A stretch of 23,154 nucleotides of DNA. Source: CAYMLL01 sp964390645 (GTDB lineage: Bacteria > Planctomycetota > UBA8108). The stretch lies in the NCBI GenBank assembly GCA_964390645.1, contig CAYMLL010000095.1, positions 1-23,154 on the forward strand, given 5' to 3'. A model generated the notes under the pieces. It searched no databases. It was not told where the DNA came from and saw only the letters and a program-made list of their open reading frames with translations. The number at the start of each line of letters is the position of its first letter. Positions within the stretch are counted from its first letter, which is position 1. This document shows positions 7,167-16,332 of the stretch, piece after piece. A program made the translations under genes and the position numbers.

Positions 7167-9230
7167 ATGGACTTGAAGCGCCCGGGACCGTGGCTCGTCC
7201 TCTCGAGCGGTGGCTTCAGCTCGACTCTCACCGGCCCGCCGGTCCGTGGGAAGCGCTCACCCGCTCTGATCGCTCCGCTGCTGCTCACCCTCCTCAGTGC
7301 AGCGCTCGTCGTTCTTCCGATCAGCGGCTGCGGTGGTGGGGATGACGACGACGTCACCGAGGCCGACGGCAAGAAGAGGAAGAAAAGGAACGCCCGGGAA
7401 TCCGGTGACGACGGCGACTCCGACATCGAGGTGGCGCGCGAGAACGCGCTCGAGATCCTGCGAACGGTCAAGGCAAAGGAGGTCCACAAGAGTCTCGCGG
7501 ACGACTACGAACGGGCCACCGGGTACCTGAAGAAGGCGCGCCGCTACAAGGACGACGCCGATTTCAAGAAAGCACGCAGCTACTACAAGCGAGCGCAGAA
7601 CCTGCTTCGGGAGATGCTCGACGCGAGCGCCGAAAACGCCGCCCAGGTAGCCGAGGCAACCGACGCGCGCAAGAGAGCGGACGAGGCCCGCGCCGGGGCG
7701 CAGAAGGCGGAGGCGGAAAAGAACGCGCCCACCGAATGGAAGGACGGCGAAAAATACTACAAGGAGGGCATCGCAGCCCTCGAGAAGCGAGAGGTCGACG
7801 TGGCGGTCGCCGCCTTCGAGGACGCTGCCGCAACCTTCGACGAGGCGGAGGAGATGGCCCTCGAAGGCAAGCGCGCGCGACTCCTCGCCGAACGCTTCAA
7901 GGCGAACATGGCAGGGCTCAAGCAGCGCGCACGGAAGGCCGGCGCCGACGTCAAGGCCATCTCGATCTGGCAGCAGGCCGACTCGGCGGAAATCGAGGCC
8001 GCGACCTACCTCGAGACGGGCGACTTCGAGATCGCCGCGCAGAACTACCGCTCGGCGACACAGATGTACACGCAGGCCTTGAAGAGCGTCATGGACGAGG
8101 CCGCCTTCGCCGAGGAGATGGAGGTCGCCCGCGCGGAACAGCGGAAGCGCCTCGAGGCCTGGCAAGAGCAGCAACGCGAGCGCGGCACGCTGGCCGGACG
8201 CGTTCCTCCGCCTCCACCGAGCCCCGGCAGCTCGGGCAACCCGACTTCGACCCCCGTGGCCCCGCCAATCGGCGGCTTCCCTCCCGGAATCGGCATCGAT
8301 CTCGGCCCGCCGGCCCTCTGCGTCAAGGACGTGGCGACGAGCTTCCCACAGGAGCTCGACGACGAGGACGAGGCGTTCCTCGTGGAGAACCTGCACCACC
8401 TGTCGAAGGCGGCACGCTACGATCCGGACACCGGCGGCATCGAGCTCGACTACTCGAACGGCGAGCGCCTCAAGACGGAGATCATCACCGGCTCGACGCC
8501 GTCGAGGCACGTCTGGTTCCGTGACAAGCAGCTGGCATCCGCCGGAGGCGACATCCCGGAGTCCGCCTGGACGTCGATGTTCGGCAACACCAAGGGATTC
8601 GTGCAGATTCCGGTGCCCTTCAAGTACCAGGTACGCATGACCTGGGCCTTCGGTATCGAGACGATGACCGGCAAGGGCAACTTCGGCGCCTTCGTCGCCC
8701 TCGACAAGAAAAAGAAGAGCCGCCTGCGCACGAACTTCGCGGACATCGGACTCATCCAGAGCAGCTCACCACCGAAGTGGCGACGCGGCAAGAAGCCCGG
8801 GCCGAACGCGAACTACTGGCACACGAAGCAGCGTGAAGTCAACTGGGTCGTCGAGTTCACCTCCGAGAATCCGGCCGGCAAGTCGACGCTGGAGACGATC
8901 TACGACCACGGCGGCGAGGAGGAGTTCAGCAACAAGGTCACCGGCAAGCTGGGCAAGACCGGGTTCGTCGGCTTCGAGTGGGCCGAGACGCGTTTCCGTA
9001 TCAAGAAGCTGAAGGTCTGCGGCTTCCTTGACAAGGAGGCCGCCGTGGCGATTCTGCGCGAGCAGCTCAATCAGCCGAAAGGCGAGCCCGGCGCTGACGA
9101 TGACGATGACGATGACGCTGATGATGACGGCGACGTGACCGTCGCGCCCAGCGAAGACGGTGACGAGGATAGTGACGGCGGCGAAGAGGAAGCCGGGACG
9201 TCGGATCCCGACGAGGACTTCGATTTCTGA
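7167..9230 (+). CDS. Secreted lipoprotein with TPR-like repeats, beta-rich domain and acidic tail
   Basis: The 687-residue protein is not assigned to a named family. ATG 7167 was chosen because AAGGAG lies 7 nt upstream; an in-frame ATG at 7065 would translate the 21-bp repeats. An unusually long n-region (about 33 residues) precedes the hydrophobic segment 33-52 and a good lipobox, I-S-G-C55, followed by Asp at +5 to +8. Residues 85-340 are helical and Lys/Glu/Ala-rich, with three similar hairpin units near 115-155, 190-232 and 268-307 (W/Y..A.....G....A...Y..A), resembling TPR. A Pro-rich linker (346-375) leads to a beta-rich region (about 385-620) ending 'GKTGFVGFEWAETRFRIKKL', reminiscent of LamG/DUF1080-type jelly rolls. 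The C-terminal 45 residues are mostly Asp/Glu. It is probably anchored in the envelope and binds a polymer or partner; this role is inferred. Confidence 0.85.
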   Translation: MDLKRPGPWLVLSSGGFSSTLTGPPVRGKRSPALIAPLLLTLLSAALVVLPISGCGGGDDDDVTEADGKKRKKRNARESGDDGDSDIEVARENALEILRTVKAKEVHKSLADDYERATGYLKKARRYKDDADFKKARSYYKRAQNLLREMLDASAENAAQVAEATDARKRADEARAGAQKAEAEKNAPTEWKDGEKYYKEGIAALEKREVDVAVAAFEDAAATFDEAEEMALEGKRARLLAERFKANMAGLKQRARKAGADVKAISIWQQADSAEIEAATYLETGDFEIAAQNYRSATQMYTQALKSVMDEAAFAEEMEVARAEQRKRLEAWQEQQRERGTLAGRVPPPPPSPGSSGNPTSTPVAPPIGGFPPGIGIDLGPPALCVKDVATSFPQELDDEDEAFLVENLHHLSKAARYDPDTGGIELDYSNGERLKTEIITGSTPSRHVWFRDKQLASAGGDIPESAWTSMFGNTKGFVQIPVPFKYQVRMTWAFGIETMTGKGNFGAFVALDKKKKSRLRTNFADIGLIQSSSPPKWRRGKKPGPNANYWHTKQREVNWVVEFTSENPAGKSTLETIYDHGGEEEFSNKVTGKLGKTGFVGFEWAETRFRIKKLKVCGFLDKEAAVAILREQLNQPKGEPGADDDDDDDADDDGDVTVAPSEDGDEDSDGGEEEAGTSDPDEDFDF

Positions 9231-9418
9231 GGAAGTGACCCAAGAACCGTGAGCTGAGGAAGCGGAAGCCCCCACCCGAGGCGCCGGTGCGACGAAGTGC
9301 GCCCAGTACCGCCGACAGCCGTGGTTGCCGGGCCGGGACTTCGGCGTGCGTATTCCGCACGATCCGTGCAGCCCCTGCTCGGTCTTCTGGCGGCCTCAGC
9401 TCTCCGAGGAGCCCTCTG

Positions 9419-10579
9419 ATGAGCTCTCCGACGACGAACCCCGAACACACGGCCCTCTTCGACGAGCACCGCGCTCTCGACGCGGTGATGGTCGATTTTC
9501 ACGGCTGGAAGATGCCCCTGCGATACGGGTCGATTCCCGCCGAGCACCTGCGCGTGCGAGAGACCGCCGGGCTCTTCGACCTCGGCCACATGGGCCGCCT
9601 GCGGCTGCGCGGTTCCGGTGCGCAGGCCTGGCTGCAGCGTGTGCTGACGAACGACACATCGCTGCTGAATATCGGCGATGCGCGCTACACGCTGATCTGC
9701 GCCGAGGACGGCGGGATCATCGACGACGCGATCATCTACCGTCTCCCCGCGGAGTGGCTCCTCGTCGTCAACGCGTCGAACCGCCGGCGCGTCCTCGAGT
9801 GGCTCGAGCAGCACCACGAGGGCGACGATGCCGAGCTCACTGACGCCGGCGTCGACGAGGCGATGATCGCGATCCAGGGACCGCGTGCACGAGAGATCGC
9901 GACGCCGCTGTTCGAGTCGCCGACTCGCGACTGGGCAGACCTCGGCTACTATCAGATCCTCTCGGCCCGCTTCGCAGGCGCTCCCGTCGACGTCGCGCGC
10001 ACCGGCTACACCGGTGAGGACGGCTACGAGATTTACCTGCGATCGGATCTCGGCCCGACGCTCTGGCGACGCCTGCTCGAGGCCGGTGGAGCCGACATCT
10101 CGGCGATCGGCCTCGGTGCGCGAGACACCCTGCGCCTCGAGGCAGGCATGCCGCTCTACGGCAACGAGATCGACGAGACCACGACGCCCTACGACGCGGG
10201 GCTCGGCTTCGCGGTAAAGCTCGACAAGCCTCTGCCCTTCACCGGCAGCAAGAGACTGAGACAGGTCAAGGCGGATGGACCCGGCGTGTGCCTGCGCGGA
10301 TTTCGCGTCGACGGACGGCGCATCGCACGGCGAGGCATGACGATCTTCGCCGGCGACGACACGGTCGGACACGTCACCAGCGGAGCTCCGTCGCCGACGC
10401 TGGGCGTGCCCATCGCGATCGGCCGACTGGACAGACGCTACGCGGCTCGCCTCGACGGGGGGCTCGCAACAGACGACGACCCGGTGCCGCCTCCGGAGGT
10501 GGATCTGCGCGGACGACGAGAAAAACTTCTACCCGAGGCCTTGCCTTTCTTCTCACGAACGCGGAAGAAAGAATCCTGA
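9419..10579 (+). CDS. gcvT: Glycine cleavage system T protein (aminomethyltransferase)
   Basis: GcvT releases ammonia from the aminomethyl-lipoyl arm of H protein and passes the one-carbon unit to tetrahydrofolate. The 386-residue protein shows 'VDFHGWKMPLRY' (25-36), 'GLFDLGHMGRL', 'LTNDTSLL', 'GGIIDD' with the likely catalytic Asp103 (aligned by eye with T. maritima Asp96), 'ARTGYTGEDGYEIYL' (193-207), 'GARDTLRLEAGMPLYGNEID' and, near the end, 'TSGAPSPTLG'. ATG 9419 has GAGGAG 7 nt upstream; an in-frame ATG at 9287 would add 44 Arg-rich residues outside the family fold. It is the first gene of a gcvT-H-PA-PB operon. The 188-nt gap upstream contains a small hairpin (CGTGCG 9345-9350 with CGCACG 9356-9361), but I could not find a glycine riboswitch in it. 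Confidence 0.96.
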   Translation: MSSPTTNPEHTALFDEHRALDAVMVDFHGWKMPLRYGSIPAEHLRVRETAGLFDLGHMGRLRLRGSGAQAWLQRVLTNDTSLLNIGDARYTLICAEDGGIIDDAIIYRLPAEWLLVVNASNRRRVLEWLEQHHEGDDAELTDAGVDEAMIAIQGPRAREIATPLFESPTRDWADLGYYQILSARFAGAPVDVARTGYTGEDGYEIYLRSDLGPTLWRRLLEAGGADISAIGLGARDTLRLEAGMPLYGNEIDETTTPYDAGLGFAVKLDKPLPFTGSKRLRQVKADGPGVCLRGFRVDGRRIARRGMTIFAGDDTVGHVTSGAPSPTLGVPIAIGRLDRRYAARLDGGLATDDDPVPPPEVDLRGRREKLLPEALPFFSRTRKKES

Positions 10580-10683
10580 GCTCTGCGGGTCCGGATCTCG
10601 AGAAGCGGCGAAGGACGCTTTCCGCCGGGTAGAGGATAGCCTGCGTTCAAGAATCGAGTGCCAGTGGTCGGGAGGTGAAAGAG

Positions 10684-11073
10684 ATGAGTCGACCGAAGGG
10701 CTTGCTGTACACGTCCACGCACGAATGGGTGCGCCTCGAGGAGGACGTCGCCACCGTCGGCATCACGGATCACGCCATCGACCAGCTCGGCGACCTGGCG
10801 TACGTCGATCTTCCCGAAACGGGCCTGCAACTCGACAAGGGGAGCCCTTTCGGCGAGGTCGAGTCGACGAAGGCGGCGAGCGAGCTCTTCGCGCCGCTCA
10901 GCGGCGAGATCATCGAGGTCAACGACGAGATCGAAGAGAACCTCCACCAGCTTGCTGACACGCCCTTTGAGGCCGGCTGGTTGATCAAGATTCGCCTGTC
11001 GACCCCATCGCAGACCGAATCGCTGCTCGACGAGGCCGGCTACGACGAGACTCTGCGCCAGCAGGAACACTGA
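10684..11073 (+). CDS. gcvH: Glycine cleavage system H protein (lipoyl carrier)
   Basis: GcvH carries the lipoyl arm that shuttles the aminomethyl group and reducing equivalents between P, T and L proteins. The 129-residue length is normal. Visible are 'YTSTHEWVRLEEDVATVGIT' (10-29), 'LGDLAYVDLPETG' and the lipoylation site Lys63 in 'GEVESTKAASELFAPLSG', followed by 'NEEI'-type spacing and the 'AGWLIKI' strand. GGAGGTG at 10671-10677 lies 6 nt before ATG 10684. The in-frame GTG at 10675 overlaps this Shine-Dalgarno, so it is not the start. It lies 104 nt after gcvT and 69 nt before gcvPA. Lipoate attachment would need enzymes encoded elsewhere. Confidence 0.97.
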   Translation: MSRPKGLLYTSTHEWVRLEEDVATVGITDHAIDQLGDLAYVDLPETGLQLDKGSPFGEVESTKAASELFAPLSGEIIEVNDEIEENLHQLADTPFEAGWLIKIRLSTPSQTESLLDEAGYDETLRQQEH

Positions 11074-11142
11074 GTCTCGACGCAGGTCGGAGAACCGGGA
11101 GTCGGGGACCGCCGTCAGCGATCGCAAACTGTCGAGAAGACC

Positions 11143-12566
<1,424 letters not shown>

Positions 12567-12570
<4 letters not shown>

Positions 12571-14057
12571 AGCACACGAACGCCCCCACTCTCTTCGAGC
12601 AGAGCCGACCCGGACGTCGCGGAGTACGACCGCCGGGCTCGGCGAAGGACGGCAAGAGCGATGAGGCCGTCGCAGAAGCCGTCTCGGAGAGTGTTCCCGA
12701 GGAGCTGCAACGGAGTACGCCACTCGATCTGCCGGAGCTCGGCGAGCTGCAAACCGTGCGCCACTACACGCGGCTGTCATCGCGCAACATGGCGATCGAC
12801 AACACCTTCTATCCGCTCGGCTCCTGCACGATGAAGTACAATCCCCGCGTCAACGAGATCGCCGCGAACGATCCGGGATTCTCTCAGGTGCATCCGCTCG
12901 CGACGGCTGGAGAGTCACAGGGCTACCTCGAGGTGTTCTGGCGACTCGAACGGGCTCTCTCCGAGATCAGCGGGCTCCCCCATGTCAGCCTCCAGCCGGC
13001 CGCCGGAGCGCACGGCGAGCTGACCGCTCTGATGATGGTCAAGGCCCGACTCGAGGAGAACGGAGAGGACGAGGTCCGGACCGTCGTGCTGATCCCGGAC
13101 AGTGCACACGGGACGAATCCGTCGAGCTGCACGATCGCGGGATTCGAGACCCGGGGCGTCTCATCGGGCACGGACGGCACGGTCGACCTCGACGATCTCG
13201 AGAAGGCGATCGGCCCGGATGTCGCCGCCATGATGCTCACCAACCCGAACACCCTCGGGATCTTCGAGCACGCCGTCGAGGAGATCGCGCGCCGGCTACA
13301 CGAGGCGGGCATCCTCCTCTACATGGACGGCGCGAACATGAACGCCATCCTCGGCGTCACGCGACCGGGTGACTTCGGCGTCGACATGATGCACTTCAAC
13401 TTGCACAAGACCCTGTCGACGCCCCACGGGGGTGGCGGTCCGGGCGCCGGCCCGATCGCGGTAACGGAAGAGCTCGAGCCCTACTTGCCGGTACCGCGCA
13501 TCGTCCGAAATGACGACGGTTTCGATCTGGAAGCCGGGAGCCCTCTCTCCATCGGCAAGGTGCGCTCCTTCCACGGTCAGAGCGGCATCCTCGTTCGCGC
13601 GCTCGCCTATCTGATGGCACACGGTCCGGACGACCTGCGAGCGATCTCCGAGCACGCCGTCCTGAACGCGAACTACATCCGCAAGCGTCTGGAGAGCGCC
13701 TTCCATCTGCCGTTCGCGAGCGACTCGATGCACGAGGTCGTCTTCACTGCGAAGAGGCAGAAGGCTCTCGGCGTCCGCGCGCTCGACATCGCCAAGCGGC
13801 TCATCGACCTCGGCTTCCACCCACCGACGATCTACTTCCCGCTCATCATCAGCGAGGCACTGATGATCGAGCCCACCGAGACGGAGACGCGCGAGACGCT
13901 GGACGCATTCTGTGACGCGATGCTTCAGATCGCCAACGAGGCCGAGACCGATCCCTCGAAACTCGAGCATGCGCCGGTGTCTCAGCCCGTCGGAAGGCTC
14001 GACGAGGTCGCGGCAGTGAAGTCACCGATCCTCACCTGCCCTTGTGAGAGTGCCTGA
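12567..14057 (+). CDS. gcvPB: Glycine dehydrogenase (decarboxylating) subunit 2, P protein beta
   Basis: This is the PLP-bearing half of the split P protein. The 496-residue product shows 'DNTFYPLGSCTMKYNP' (78-93), 'LQPAAGAHGELTALMM' (142-157), 'DSAHGTNPSS' (178-187), 'YMDGANMNAILG' (252-263) and the PLP Schiff-base Lys281 in 'HFNLHKTLSTPHGGGGPG'. Its start codon overlaps the gcvPA stop (ATG 12567-12569, TGA 12568-12570), so it is translated by coupling. The first 50 residues are charged and less conserved, and 'RRGVRPP' marks where family similarity begins. It is the last gene of the operon; lpd (L protein) is not here. The 125 nt to the convergent ribF contain no clear terminator that I could see. 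Confidence 0.97.
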
Positions 14058-14182
14058 CCTCGAGTTTCGCCTTCTTCCAAGGACCTGGTCGGGGGGCGGG
14101 CTCCCGGATCCGGTACTCGGATGCGGCTCTCCCCTGCTCTGCGCTCTCGCCGCCTTCAGGGGGTCCCTCTCGGCCCGTGCCC

Positions 14183-15190
14183 CTACCCGATCACCAGCCG
14201 CCTGCGCGCATCGACATCCCTGCCGATCTGCTCCACCAGTTCGTCGACCCCGGCAAACTTGAGCTCATCTCGGTGCCTGTCGAGGATCACCACTTCGAGC
14301 ATCTCACCGTAGAGGTCCGCGTCAAGATCGAGCACGTGGACCTCGACAACGTCACGCTCCGGATCGAAGGCCTCTGCTTGCGCCGCCTCGCGACCACCGG
14401 TCAGGGTCGGCCGACGTCCGATGTTGACGACCGCCGCGAGCAAGTCGTCCGGCGACGACGCCACGCCGGCGGTCCCCTGCCCGAGGCGACGCACCTGGGC
14501 GAAATAAACGCCCACGGGCGGCACGGCCGCGACTCCGAGATCGAGATTGGCGGTCGGAAAGCCGATCCTCCGTCCCTGGCCGTCGCCGGTGACCACGCGG
14601 CCGAGCAACGAGAAGGGACGCCCGAGAAGGCTGCCGAGGCGCTCGAGATCCCAGCGGGCAGTCGCCTCTCGCACCAGCGTACTCGAGACCCGTTCACCGT
14701 CGACGAATCGCGCACCGCACTGGCGCACCTCGATGCCGAGCTCATCCCGGTTCGCGAACAGATAGTCGAAAGTCCCTTGCCGACGGAATCCGAACGCGCT
14801 GTCGAATCCCATGAGAACTGCGCGCGCTCCGAGCGCCCGAAGAAAGACCCTGGCGAGGAACTTGTCGGGCGACCAGGAGCGCAACTCCTCGTCGAAGTCC
14901 AGCACCAGCGTCACCGCCACACCTTCCCGCTCCAGGAGGAGAAGCCGGTGCTCGAGCGAGACGACCGGCGCCGGCGGGTGATCACCGAGCACCGCCTGCG
15001 GATGACGGTTGAAGGTCACGACAGCCGGCTCCGCGCCGAGCTCACTCGCCCAGTGCCGGAGCTCGTCGAGAAGATCGCGGTGACCCAGATGAACACCGTC
15101 GAAGAAGCCGATTGTCGCCACACGATTCGCCGGCGCCGATGCCCCAGCAAGCGTCGACAGCGCCTCGTCCAGGCCGAAGTAGCGCTCCAT
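14183..15190 (-). CDS. ribF: Bifunctional riboflavin kinase / FAD synthetase
   Basis: RibF phosphorylates riboflavin to FMN and adenylylates FMN to FAD. At 335 residues it has the usual bacterial size and both domains. The N-terminal FAD synthetase (nucleotidyltransferase fold) has 'GFFDGVHLGH' (28-37), 'TFNRHP' and 'MGFDSAFGFRRQG' (127-139), followed by 'SSTLVREA' (169-176). The C-terminal riboflavin kinase has 'GRRIGFPTANL' (206-216) and 'VNIGRRPT' (255-262). I prefer ATG 15190 (GGTGA about 8 nt upstream), but in-frame GTG codons at 15193 and 15202 would add only 1 or 4 residues. It lies 95 nt downstream of def on the same strand and converges on gcvPB. Confidence 0.95.
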   Translation of the reverse strand: MERYFGLDEALSTLAGASAPANRVATIGFFDGVHLGHRDLLDELRHWASELGAEPAVVTFNRHPQAVLGDHPPAPVVSLEHRLLLLEREGVAVTLVLDFDEELRSWSPDKFLARVFLRALGARAVLMGFDSAFGFRRQGTFDYLFANRDELGIEVRQCGARFVDGERVSSTLVREATARWDLERLGSLLGRPFSLLGRVVTGDGQGRRIGFPTANLDLGVAAVPPVGVYFAQVRRLGQGTAGVASSPDDLLAAVVNIGRRPTLTGGREAAQAEAFDPERDVVEVHVLDLDADLYGEMLEVVILDRHRDELKFAGVDELVEQIGRDVDARRRLVIG

Positions 15191-15285
15191 CACTACCGTC
15201 ACCGCCGTCGACCGGCCCCCCGTCCGCCTACGCCCCCCGCGTCCGTGGCGCCGCGTGGCGAGGACACCGTATAGCGCTCCTTGTA

Positions 15286-15783
15286 CTACTTCTCGAGCCG
15301 TCGGAGCACCTTCTTGCAGAACAGCTTCTCCGTCGCGGAGAGATGGCGGACGAAGAGGATTCCATCGAGATGGTCGAGCTCGTGCTGGAAGACTCGCGCC
15401 GGCAGATCGGTCAGCTCCTGCTCGACGACCTCGCCGTCGAGCCCTCGTCCCGAAACGACGATCGACTTCCGTCGGCGGACCTTGCCGCGAACGTCCGGAA
15501 TCGACAGGCAGCCCTCCTCATCGACGTCGTCTTCATCGCTGCTCGCGACGATGCTCGGGTTGATGAAGACACGCTCACCCTCGGGTGGCTGCTCCGACTC
15601 GGCGTTCATGACGAAGAGCCGCACGCTCCAGCCGACCTGGGGGGCCGCTAACCCGACACCGGCCTCGTCGTACATCAGCTCGAGCATCTGGGCGGCTCGA
15701 TCCCGCACACCATCGTCGATCTCGGCGATCTCGACGGCTCGCTTCTTGAGGACGGGGTCGGGGTAAAGGACGAGCTTGAGCAT
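15286..15783 (-). CDS. def: Peptide deformylase
   Basis: Def removes the formyl group from the N-terminal methionine of new proteins. The 165-residue protein (E. coli 168) carries all three family motifs: 'GVGLAAPQVG' (42-51), 'EGCLSIPD' with metal ligand Cys92 (90-97), and 'QHELDHLDG' (133-141) with metal ligands His134 and His138 and catalytic Glu135. ATG 15783 begins 'MLKLVLYPDPVLKKRA', which fits the family. A GTG at 15813 would add ten unmatched residues. There is no good Shine-Dalgarno. The 'DEDDVDEE' insert just before motif II is unusually acidic. It is upstream of ribF and probably co-transcribed with it. Confidence 0.96.
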   Translation of the reverse strand: MLKLVLYPDPVLKKRAVEIAEIDDGVRDRAAQMLELMYDEAGVGLAAPQVGWSVRLFVMNAESEQPPEGERVFINPSIVASSDEDDVDEEGCLSIPDVRGKVRRRKSIVVSGRGLDGEVVEQELTDLPARVFQHELDHLDGILFVRHLSATEKLFCKKVLRRLEK

Positions 15784-16015
15784 CGGGCGTTGTGACGCGA
15801 TTCCGTCTCCCACGAGCCCTCTGCGCCGATGGACGGCCTCTGCCCGGACGAACCGGTCGCGGAAAGAACCCCGCGCCGAGGAGAGCCTTCTGCGACGACA
15901 GAGCTCTGTTCATCGCGAATGTGCGCAAGAAGTCGGCCGGCCCCGACGTCCGTGAAGAGGCGAACGGGCCCACCGAAGGGCTGGAAAGTATATCGTCGGG
16001 TTTCGCGCTGTGGGG

Positions 16016-16047
16016 CACTCTTTCCGATCCCCGATACGGAAAGAGTG
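16016..16047. repeat. Perfect 11-bp inverted repeat, candidate operator or leader hairpin
   Basis: The arms are CACTCTTTCCG (16016-16026) and CGGAAAGAGTG (16037-16047), exact reverse complements separated by ATCCCCGATA. No T-run follows on either strand, so it is not an intrinsic terminator. It lies about 230 nt from the def start and 290 nt before the preferred start of the SUMF1-like gene. A binding site for a dimeric regulator or an RNA hairpin are both possible. Confidence 0.85.
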
Positions 16048-16206
16048 GAAAAGCTCCCTCCAGGTCGTATCCTGAACGGTCACGTCTCGGCGCCAAGCCC
16101 ATTGTACGCATTTCCTTTTCATGCCTGGTTTTAGCTGATGTCGCGAGGACGGAGGAGGCCGCCGTATCCCGTTTCCGCCTGCCACTCTGAGGGCCGGTTT
16201 TCGGGC

Positions 16207-16269
16207 GGTTTTTCCGGAGGGCTTTGCGGTTTTCCGGTCGGGCTTTGCGGTTTTCCGGTCGGGCTTTGC
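16207..16269. repeat. Three tandem 21-bp repeats upstream of the SUMF1-like gene
   Basis: The units are 16207-16227, 16228-16248 and 16249-16269. The last two are identical, built from GGTTTTCCGGTC followed by GGGCTTTGC; the first differs at a few positions. A partial fourth copy may precede them (CCGGTTTTCGGGC, 16194-16206). The array ends 63 nt before the GTG start at 16333. Its T-rich composition differs from the coding DNA around it, which argues that it is leader rather than protein-coding sequence. Confidence 0.9.
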
Positions 16270-16320
16270 GGGCAAACTCGCGACACGGGTCCGGGGAGGC
16301 CACCTCGTGGCAGGGCCACG

Positions 16321-16327
16321 GGAGGAG
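16321..16327 (+). promoter_or_regulatory. Strong ribosome-binding site deciding a GTG start
   Basis: GGAGGAG lies 5 nt before the in-frame GTG at 16333. The only in-frame ATG further upstream (16138) has no Shine-Dalgarno and would translate the T-rich repeats. This site is the main reason for placing the SUMF1-like start at 16333. Confidence 0.6.
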
Positions 16328-16332
16328 CCTCC

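Larger units (their letters stand above)
15784..16332. other. Long non-coding stretch between def and the SUMF1-like gene
   Basis: This divergent intergenic region of about 550 nt holds a perfect 11-bp inverted repeat (16016-16047) and three tandem 21-bp repeats (16207-16269), listed separately. Around 15980-16140 the DNA is less GC-rich than its surroundings. A TATACT on the minus strand (plus 15987-15992) could be a -10 for def, but no matching -35 was found. No convincing plus-strand promoter was found. Open frames here are short, Arg/Pro-rich and unlike real genes nearby. No tRNA or known RNA motif was recognised. Confidence 0.6.

Noticed and set aside
9231..9418. A glycine riboswitch ahead of gcvT
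   Set aside because: I looked for the conserved tandem aptamer elements and did not see them; only a small CGTGCG/CGCACG hairpin is present.
9287..9418. N-terminal extension of gcvT from the ATG at 9287
   Set aside because: The extra 44 residues do not fit the T-protein fold, whereas ATG 9419 has a good GAGGAG site 7 nt upstream.
15792..16190. A small plus-strand gene in the def / SUMF1-like gap
   Set aside because: The product has no recognisable features, lacks a ribosome-binding site and runs through the perfect inverted repeat.
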